A DNA stretch of 64,000 nt from Diphasiastrum complanatum (taxonomy: Eukaryota > Streptophyta > Lycopodiopsida > Lycopodiales > Lycopodiaceae). The stretch's first letter is position 1. Each line of letters opens with the position of its first letter. The translations under genes were made by a program, and so were the position numbers. The stretch lies in NCBI GenBank assembly GCA_029204225.1, contig CM055107.1, positions 8,551,472-8,615,471 of the forward strand, read 5' to 3'. A model generated the notes under the pieces. The model saw only the letters and a program-made list of their open reading frames with translations, had not been told where the DNA came from and did not search any database. Positions 56,708-64,000 of the stretch are shown piece by piece.

Positions 56708-56899
56708 CTTCTTCGTTTTAAGTCCCCCAAAGACAAGAAAAACAAAACTATCCTTCTAGAGCAATTCAAGAGACATATTTTGAAGGCGAAAGCAGAAAAA
56801 AGGGACAGGGAGAGACTAGCATGGGGTGAGACCATTGCGGAGGGGGATCCATTAGAGACCTACCTCCCCAAAAGTGTCGATGATCAATTACACAGTTGA
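56708..56899 (+). pseudogene. open terminal-exon-like fragment
   Basis: Reads LLRFKSPKDKKNKTILLEQF, KRHILKAKAEKRDRERLAWG, ETIAEGDPLETYLPKSVDDQ, LHS-stop at 56897, without ATG. A Lys/Arg/Glu-rich helix and then an acidic end. It lies 120 bases after the preceding spliced fragment and on the same strand, and could be a further piece of one disrupted gene. Family not recognised. Confidence 0.35.
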
Positions 56900-57399
56900 G
56901 GAGGGCGATTGCAGAGAAATTTCTAAATTTCTAAAGAAAAGGCCCTACACACTCTGCATTGCTGATATACCTTATGGATGTCAGATGAAGCCTAATTATT
57001 AAATGATGATTCTCCTTTCAAATTCACTGAAATCCATAGTTTCATGCAAGGTTTTCTTGAGGTCACAACGAGGTCTTAAGCAACTTTTCTTTGTACTTGT
57101 GAATGATTGTGAATATGCAGTTGTGAGAGAGCAATTTTGTCTTGTCTTTCCTTGAAGCACTTGATGGTGTGCTGTGGTGATTGAATCGATCGTTTTTATA
57201 GTGTATTGTCAACTATTTAGACTCCTAAGACCTACCAACTATTGTATGTATGCACTCTAGATTCTATAATAATTTACTATCAATTTATATCCTGGGGATG
57301 GAAGAGGCTTGGGAAGCTTACCAAGCTGTATTGTATTTGTGCACTTAATAGGATTGTATAGAAGCACTTACGGGATAAATTCACAGCACTTATTATATA
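56900..57399. other. noncoding
   Basis: No recognisable gene or repeat. Confidence 0.6.
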
Positions 57400-58005
57400 T
57401 TGCGGTTTGCCTTTTGTATCCTTGTAAATCCCTTCTCTTATGACTTATGGAGTGAGGGTAGGAGGGTGCTTGCAACGCTGAAACAACCATCTGGGAGTTG
57501 CGTGGTGTCCACTTTTTGTGAGTGCAGGATCTCGTATCTTACTGGCACGGCCAGTTTGGCCGTGACCAACTTCTGCACGCGACACGTGTCCCAAGGTGGC
57601 CTGATGATGCTGTCCGTTGCCCTGCCTGACTCGCTCAAGTGACATTCAACCTTTGCTTGCCACGTGACCTGATGGGTTTATCCCAGAATATTTTGTCGAA
57701 CTGGTCCACCATCGTGCATATATACTCAAAATGCCAACTAATTCCCATGTGTGTGTGTGTGTGCATGCACTCTGGTCTCCTCCAGCGCCCTGGTGTTCCC
57801 GGCGCCATGGCGCTGGCGCCAGGTGGCGCCCCAGCTCGCGTGAAAGGGTGGCCCTCGGACAGTGCGTCCCGGCTGCCGGCGCCCTGGTCCCGGATGCCCG
57901 CCCGGCGCTAGTAGTTTTGCGGCAACAGTGGGGTCCCTGGTTTCACTGATTCCTGTCCCCTACCCAGAGTCCACGTGCTAATTTAAGACTGGCACGGGGC
58001 CAAAG
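57400..58005 (+). promoter_or_regulatory. GC-rich promoter-like region upstream of the membrane-protein gene
   Basis: G-box/ABRE-type CACGTG palindromes at 57583-57588 (within GACACGTGTC) and 57661-57666 (GCCACGTGAC), a TATATA at 57719-57724, a (GT)7 run at 57752-57766, and a GC-rich island at 57780-57910 with five GGCGCC-like palindromes. The island contrasts with the AT-rich window. It lies 270-600 bases upstream of copy B and is absent from copy A, whose match ends at 21402. A promoter role is inferred. Confidence 0.45.
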
Positions 58006-58270
58006 CTGATGCTTCCATCGTTCCTTGGAGTCGGAGAAAGGTCTTCACATCCTGGCCCTATCATCTCAGAATATCATTATTATATGAGCATGATGTTTAT
58101 TTTAGTGCGGTCTCCGGCATTTTCCCCCATGCTTCCTCGCAATTGAGCATTGCAAGACGTCACCCTCCCTTCCTTTGCACACATCCAGCTCTCATTATAA
58201 GTTTCACCCCGTAGTACTGTAGGCTACTCAACATTTTGTTGTTCTGTAACAACGCTATTCCAGATATGAC
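58006..58270 (+). other. conserved upstream segment of copy B
   Basis: Counterpart of 21157-21402. Sequence is kept closely between copies up to the ATG, with a 23-base insertion in B (ATTATAAGTTTCACCCCG...) at 58193. Probably 5' UTR or a leading exon. Confidence 0.6.
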
Positions 58271-59805
58271 AGAATTTTGAAAGGTCTGTGAACGAGGATG
58301 TGCGGAGCGAAATTTATAGGATTTTGGAGTCATGGAATGAAAGACCGGTCCCTCCGATCTACGAGCACCAGTACCGAATAATGGTTACGAGATGGTGTCA
58401 AAGTGCAGGTGCTTTAAACTGCTTGTACATGGGTTTTGTGCTCAGTGGATTTGGCACCTACTTTACTCGATCCATTTTCTGGACATGCTGGGCTATCATT
58501 GTGATTGAGGCATTTCTTCGGTACACTTTCAGACCATCATCAATTGGTTGACAATGGAGGCAAGCCGAGCCAGAGCCGGCAAAGAAAAGAGGGATTTGGA
58601 AGGCGTTGGAGGCCAGGAGCAGGACAAATTACAGTTTTTGGAATTGCATGACATTCTTAAGCCTAGTATAGACGTACCCGTCCTTCGACTCCTTAGTTTC
58701 TATTTCCTTGCCATCCTGTCGCGCGCCCTATATTATTTGCTTATATTTCTACTTATACAGCTGCTATCACAGCCAGCCTATTTCGGACATGTGATCAGAA
58801 GTGATCAGTGCAAGCAGGCGTCCCTTTGCTATGCAAGGGCTACAGAAAGTCTTTATACTGTGGCGGCTATGTTTATATTCCTAGAGGTTTTACCAAATGG
58901 GCTAGCCGTCAGTGATTGGGGAGCGTTCAAAGACGATCAAATAAAAGGATCTGATTTTGGGGTTGGGCTCAATAGAATATTTGCCCATCATTACAAAGCG
59001 GTGGCAGTCGCTGAGGAAGGCAACGAACCGATGGCTGCGACATTGACCATAAGAAAGATATACAACATTCGAGATTATTGCTCGAGATATACGACAAATT
59101 GTTGTGTATCTAGCTTGGGTAGGAAGGGCATGCTCCACAAGTGAAATCTCGTTTGTGAAATCCTTCCAAATCTGTTACATGTTGTGGAGTTACGGAAATG
59201 CCTACTTGGACTCCTTCATCCCATCGTCCTTGTGCATGGTGTTGACCTTGACTGTGGGCCTGCTAGTGGGTGGAAGCTATGGTGGGTTCATGACGCGCTC
59301 GACGTATTGGCTGTGCTGGTGCATTGCTCTAGTAGATGTACTGGCAGAGAGCATTTACTGGCTATCAAATGTCTCTAATGAGGAAACCGAGCTGGTGGGG
59401 ATCCGATCAAAGCTAAGGTCAAGGATTGCCTGGATCTTCCGATTAGTCGCACACAGCATCTTGGGTGGGCTCCTGATTATTGTTCTCAGGAAACAAACAT
59501 ACTTTTCTTCAGGGATGGATGGGGGTTGTGACAAAACCTGTAGAGATCGAGGGATAGAACTATTGATTGTCACCTGCACAATTTCAGGTTTGCAAGCCTT
59601 GAGCTTCGTCAGCGCCAAATTGATCTGGTTTTTATTGTGGATACTAGGGGTCGCGTCTTGGGATATACCTATTCAGAGCATCTTTTGCCTCGCGAACATT
59701 TTGATTCTAGTTATTAAGGGAGCTTGTGCACTTGTTCTCGGTGCCATTGGCATAGTGTTGTCAGCCCTGTGTGCTCATGGAGTGCTAACACTTGATGTAA
59801 GATAG
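58265..59805 (+). pseudogene. unknown multi-pass membrane protein, copy B (near full length)
   Basis: Three frames together encode about 510 residues. Half 1: ESWNERPVPPIYEHQYRI, GALNCLYMGFVLSGFGTYF, TRSIFWTCWAIIVIEAFLRY, a charged loop, VLRLLSFYFLAILSRALYYL, LIFLLIQLLSQPAYFGHVIR, ATESLYTVAAMFIFLEVLPN. A ~75-residue hydrophilic joint follows. Half 2: SSLCMVLTLTVGLLVGGSYG, GFMTRSTYWLCWCIALVDVL, IAWIFRLVAHSILGGLLIIV, LRKQTYFSSG, IELLIVTCTISGLQALSFVS, LIWFLLWILGVASW and a last hydrophobic segment, TAG at 59803. Both halves share TRSx[FY]WxCW and a following YF...C...R..E.L. Three breaks: an extra base after the ATG (58276), a 1-base deletion at 58533 relative to copy A, and a shift near 59072. 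Probably an eight-to-ten-pass membrane protein. Family not recognised. Confidence 0.65.
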
Positions 59806-60103
59806 CCAAACTTTGGCACTCGCTGCAAATGCACAATAAATGGGCATAGAAAGGTAGACGGGGTAGACCATGTTTGTGACCCTCAACCTTGGTCCCTCAC
59901 TCATTGCACTGGACTTTAAGTGGTTTATTCATGTTTTCTCAAAGGCTTATGTTTCATCAATCGGATCCAAAACATGCAATTTAAAAGAGACGGATGTGAC
60001 TACCACCAAGGCCTTGCCATAAGCATGGTATTTTGTTGCTAATATTAATGGTGTTTATGTTCAGTTATGAATGCTTTTATTTCACTATTTGACCTCACAC
60101 ATC
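59806..60103. other. 3' flank of the membrane-protein gene
   Basis: Noncoding, no repeat recognised. It contains AATAAA-type signals at 59833 (CACAATAAATGGG) that could serve as a polyadenylation element. Confidence 0.5.
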
Positions 60104-60182
60104 TAAGGTTTGGCTTAGTTGGTTAGCTTGGCATCCAAAGTTTCTTTGGTCCCAGGTTTAACCCCCCCTTAAAAAACCAAGA
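60104..60182 (+). mobile_element. tRNA-related SINE-like element, copy 2
   Basis: GGTTTGGCTTAGTTGGTTAGCT, then the body GCTTGGCATCCAAAGTTTCT and TTGGTCCCAGGTTTAACCCC: the same layout as 51528-51613, with a diverged B box (GGTTTAACCCC). It ends in CCCCCCTTAAAAAACCAAGA, similar to TTGGAAACCAAGA after copy 1. It lies in the part of arm B missing from arm A. Confidence 0.6.
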
Positions 60183-60427
60183 TGCACTATTTGACCTCAT
60201 GCCCTACTCTCAATGAATTATTCAATGGATGTATGACCAAGACTTAAACTGCCATGATCTTCATCTAGCATATGAGATTGAATAGCTGAGAAAAATATCG
60301 CAATAGCTTGATGTTCATCTTGTGAATAATAAATTGGAATATGAAGGAAAATTAGTGCATGTTAGATTGAAATATTTAGGGAATTTGACTTTTATATACA
60401 TGTATATATGGTAGAATGAATCGATAT
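60183..60427. other. noncoding
   Basis: No gene or repeat recognised. Sequence of arm B without a counterpart in arm A. Confidence 0.5.
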
Positions 60428-61212
60428 TGGATCATTGTTATATCAAAAAGTCATTGGAATGGGCACATGACACCCAACATATAGAATATTGCAATGGCTC
60501 ATAAAAAAAAATGGTGTTGAAAGTTACACAAGTTTAGCTTAATGGTTTTAGGTCATTCGATAATGAGCTACTAGCATTGACACTTGGATAAATGATCAAA
60601 TAATAAGATATGGTGTATACTCCCTATTTAAGGCTTTGAACCGCTTCCCATGTGAGTGGAATTTGCCATGTTACCTTGGAGAGAAAATAGGATCTAAAAA
60701 TAGAAATTTTTGTCATGGCATGAGGACCCATCTCATATGCAATTGAAAGTTAGGGCTAATGAGCCATATTAAGATTTAGATGTCAACTTTATGTCTGCAA
60801 TGGTTGGTCACAAACCCTAAAGTTGGCTAATTTCCTTCATATACCAATGTAATCTTTGTGGAGATTAATCAGAAAGTGGAGATTTTGCAAATTCCAGTAC
60901 ACTGTTTTGTGTGGATGATTTGTAACTTGATAGAACATTCAACATATGGTATGTCATGCATTGATAGGAAGCTTAAAACATTGTTTATAGGTTCTAGAAG
61001 GTGGTTGCATCATCATATTTGATTTTGATCAATCTTCTATATGACAAAGAGGAGCTCTTGCTGGGGCAAGCTAAGATTGTTTGTTGTTCTTAAGTCATAC
61101 ACAACTACATACCTTGGCACTTTGCCACGCATATAACACGGGGTCATTTTGAAGCTCGTCATGTTCGTGTGGCAATTCATGTGGCAACTTACGCATGATA
61201 GAGCCACGCCGA
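60428..61212 (-). repeat. inverted duplication, arm B distal part
   Basis: Reverse complement of 15775-16570 with few differences over ~790 bases. Together with 58006-58905 against 20522-21402 it shows that a block holding the membrane-protein gene and its 3' flank exists twice in opposite orientations. Confidence 0.9.
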
Positions 61213-62000
61213 TACATTTCCTGACGAGTAGACCCTCACCCAGCCAAGAAAAGAAAAGTTTTTCAATTTTCGTGATAGAGCCACATGTGGCTCTACCACG
61301 CCAACACATTTTATTTTATTTTTGAAAATTTTCCCTTGTGTCACGCATGGCAAAGAGCAAATTTTTTCCCCTAGAAATTTGCCACGCCATGGCAAATGTC
61401 CAGGATTTGGTTTTAGGTATTTATCATTTGCGTGGCTGTACCACACATAGGTCTACCACGCCAAAAATTTTGGGCAAAAAAAAAAGTGCATGAAATGAAA
61501 TTTGGGTTGCTCAATGCAGGCCCGTCCCTGCTCGCTCCCACATGCCCAAAATGAAATAAAAACAATTTTCCTCCCCCTCACCTCCCAACCCCCCCCCCCC
61601 CCCCGCGGGATTAATTATCAGAGGGCGTCTGGCACACACCTGCCCCCTACTGTTAAAAAATAGGAAAAAGATACCCAAAAAAATTTGCAACATACCTAAC
61701 CACTGCCCATGCCTCCCATAACTAAGATATTATCAAACAATGATGACTAATGAGTAGTCCATAAATTATTATGAACTAAGTTTTTTAAAAAAAGAAAAAA
61801 GCGGCAAAGAAAGATCTGAAAGAGGTTTGGAGTGAAGATGATGGTTTACATGGCATAGAGATTACTGGTTTAGGGTTTAGGGTTAGCTTGGATGAGAGAG
61901 AAAGCTTGGAGCGTGCATCAGTGACTGTCTCAAAGAAGTGAATGCCACTAGCACTACTCACATTGGAAGCTACATGAGGTTCTCCAATCGTATTTTTCTG
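61213..62000. other. noncoding, GTGGCTCTACCACGCC-type motifs, poly-C
   Basis: 61200-61470 repeats irregularly phrases such as GTGGCTCTACCACGCC, CCACGCATGGCAAA and CCACGCCATGGC, extending the motif at the end of arm B. A run of about 16 C lies at 61590-61605, and a short plant-telomere-like TTTAGGGTTTAGGGTTAG at 61869-61886. No gene recognised. Confidence 0.6.
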
Positions 62001-62954
62001 CTATGAAATATTGTGGGGGCATGAACTAGTTGTCTCTGGAATATAGCCCCCTTGGTTCGATTCATCCACTTCAAATTGCATAAGGCTTGTTCCTTGTTGC
62101 ACGTACCAAATACCGTTGTTCACTGTAGGTGACATAGTGACATTGGGATTGACTTTCCAAGTACAAGTTATATCACTAGCACAAAACCACATGAATTGAT
62201 TTGTGTATCCATTTTGATGTTTTCTTGTCCCAAAAGAACTAGGTGCCATTCTTGATTTGATCAACTTGTTGCAGCGTCCTCTGCCGGCAGCCTTCATACC
62301 TTGACACTTGATTTTGCTACCGGTTCTTAGACAACGAATAGTCCACCAGCTGTTGTTTAGTTTTCTTTCTCATATATCTTCGCAAAGTTGTAGACTAGCT
62401 TGGCCCGTCATGTCTGGAGGTGTATTTGAAAATCCTGATTGATTGCAATCTGGAAGATTGGATTTATTTTTTTGAGAAACCTTTTCCACGTATTCTATAT
62501 GTGGACGATGAGACACGTTCTCATTATCAACATTTCATTGGTGTGCTGGTCTTTTGCGTCTGACAGTTTGAATTGGTGCATTAACATCTTGGTCTTGCCT
62601 GGTCAAGTCAATATGCTCAACAAACTCGTTAACTCTTTCAGAGAAGAAAGCAGCCACAATTGAAGCTCTCCTTCCTGAGCGCACTCTCTCCAACAGATTT
62701 TGAAGTGTCGGACCTTGACCAATGTATTAGCCAGCCAAGAAAGACTTCTCTCGTGTACTCTGCAATATTGCATTAGCCAAATCTCCCACTGCAGCTTCAT
62801 AAATTGTCTGTTTAGAACTGTAGTTGTCCACTCTTTGCCAAACACTATGGACCACCTCAGACAAATTTGTCGTTGGCACCTCTGCCTCATCACCATGATC
62901 CACCTCAGACAGATTTGTTGTTGGCACCTCTGCCTCATCACCATGATCCATCAT
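62001..62954 (-). pseudogene. MULE-like transposase remnant, last exon
   Basis: One reverse-strand frame from 62954 to the stop at 62001 with three in-frame stops (about 62734, 62552, 62365). It begins MMDHGDEAEVPTTNLSEV, duplicated once (62853-62948, 48 bp unit), then LANAILQSTREKSFLAG, LQNLLERVRSGRRASIVAAF, TVRRKRPAHQ, then NNSWWTIRCLRTGSKIKCQG, KHQNGYTNQFMWFCASDITC, TWKVNPNVTMSPTVNNGIWY and a Ser/Thr end. Joined through a 95 bp GT-AG intron (62955-63049, phase 0) to the exon at 63050. The C-terminal region of a putative transposase, clearly decayed. Confidence 0.6.
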
Positions 62955-63049
62955 CTGTGGCATATAGAATTGTTAGTTACACATATCATAGGAATCCAAT
63001 TCTACTGCAACAAATTGAACCAGGAAATACAACAACATGTAAAGTATAC

Positions 63050-63940
63050 CGTGACAACAAATTTTCTCCATCTATGAATTTGATTTTTCTACCAAGCAAG
63101 CCAGCTCTCCAATTCATTCAAGCGGTTTTTGTATGCATTGCCTATTTTCCACCATGTAGTAATTTTATTATAAATCCCATCTACAGCATCAAGATCTGTT
63201 GCATCTCGCCACTGCAAGCACAAAGCGACATGATCGTCTCTAAACAATGGCTTTATGTACTTTGTAGTGTGTTTATTCACACTATCCATAAAAATGAAAC
63301 AAACACGATCTTTCTTTTCCAATCATCGGTGTGTTAGCATCATTTCCATAAACAATGCGCACAACATTCCAATTTGCTTGTGCCTCATATGCCATAAATC
63401 CCCGAAATGTGACTGGATCGCAGAAATGGTCAGACATAACACGATTCAACAACTCCCAAAATAGCACTTGTGCTTGAACATCTTCAACTTTCATATCACA
63501 TATTGCAATAGTTTACATGGATTGGTTTCTGCAAAACAAAGTGCACAATGGATAAGCTACTTAGTTGCTATAATACTGAAAAGCAAGAAATGTAGAAATT
63601 CATACCGTATGTCATATACATGGGCAGCCATTGTGACCCAATCTTTAATTCGGTGTACATGATCAAAACAACACCAAGATCTTGCTAGATCATTCCTTGG
63701 TAGAATTCTTTGTACAAGTTCCACTCCCGACGTTGGTCCAGTAGTTGACATCTTGAAAATATGACATCTATCTATTTTGTCATGCAACTGTCTAGGGAAC
63801 AATGATCCATGGAAGAACTGGTATGCACAATGTTCTTTTAAATATAGGAATGAAGTTATTTTATGGGATAGATCGACAGGCTGCAATTCTTTCCTTGCCA
63901 ACGTTATCCATTTTTTCAGTCTACAATAAGTAACCATCAG
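63050..63940 (-). pseudogene. MULE-like transposase remnant, upstream exons
   Basis: Reverse strand: LKKWITLARKELQPVDLSHK, GVELVQRILPRNDLARSWCC, FDHVHRIKDWVTMAAHVYDI (63937-63600, GT donor after it), then QVLFWELLNRVMSDHFCDPV, TFRGFMAYEAQANWNVVRIV, YGNDANTPMIGKERSCLFHF, and after a 1-base shift near 63295 VNKHTTKYIKPLFRDDHVAL, CLQWRDATDLDAVDGIYNKI and LNELESWLAWW-like W-stop, ending at 63050. FM.YEA.AN...VR.VYG followed by C.FH and W..W..R resembles the C..H region of Mutator-like transposases. Two breaks make it non-functional. The exon boundary near 63500 is unsure, and the 5' part leaves the window. Confidence 0.55.
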
Positions 63941-64000
63941 AAAACTTAAAGATATACAGATATTTCAAGCCCAAATGACATGTTAGAGATTTATGCATGC

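Noticed and set aside
58265-59805. Membrane protein as a plant gustatory-receptor-like (DUF3537) or known transporter family
   Set aside because: I see none of the family motifs I know, and the two-half TRSxxWxCW structure does not fit, so no family name is given.

Overview
The window looks like nuclear DNA from a land plant with a large, AT-rich, repeat-filled genome. The evidence is plant-type Ty1/copia and Ty3/gypsy retrotransposons with initiator-tRNA-Met primer-binding sites, a CACTA transposon remnant, a fasciclin-like arabinogalactan protein remnant, a glyoxal-oxidase remnant and short GT-AG introns. The species cannot be fixed by eye. A fern or other seed-free plant with a large genome is my guess, not a result.

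Layout. 1-4.4 kb: solo or truncated copia LTRs and gag/RNase H pieces in both orientations, including two LTR pieces joined head to head around a (CT)57 tract. 4.5-6.0 kb: CACTA transposase remnant with one intron. 6.5-8.1 kb: microsatellites, a small minus-strand pseudogene broken only by two TAG codons, and a fasciclin-like pseudogene. 8.1-12.7 kb: noncoding DNA, complementary (TC)n and (GA)n tracts, and a ~870 bp AATTTTT/GACTCGA minisatellite. 12.7-15.1 kb: decayed minus-strand copia element. 15.8-21.4 kb: arm A of an inverted duplication, interrupted by copia pieces, carrying the 5' half of an unrecognised membrane-protein gene. 21.5-29.6 kb: gypsy integrase remnant, a plus-strand copia element, and a minus-strand copia element that landed in the RNase H of the former and itself holds a fold-back MITE. 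30.4-44.4 kb: a decayed gypsy element with two successive protease-like domains and an extra coiled-coil ORF, split by a nearly complete 6.3 kb copia element (31821-38109) with two 691 bp LTRs and an AACAG target duplication. 44.4-49.7 kb: three more copia pieces, one with long integrase and RT ORFs. 50-57.5 kb: host-gene fragments (glyoxal oxidase, a coiled-coil terminal exon, several spliced but unidentified exons), a SINE-like element, two short inverted-repeat elements, and a two-exon transposase-like remnant. 58.0-61.2 kb: arm B of the inverted duplication, with the more complete copy of the membrane-protein gene. 62.0-63.9 kb: minus-strand, intron-bearing MULE-like transposase remnant.

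Almost nothing here is an intact gene. Most coding sequence is transposon-derived and broken. The strongest candidate for something undescribed is the multi-pass membrane protein at 58.27-59.81 kb. Its two halves share a TRSxxWxCW signature and the same order of hydrophobic segments, and a second copy lies inverted at 20.5-21.2 kb. All family calls are from reading motifs. No database search was run.
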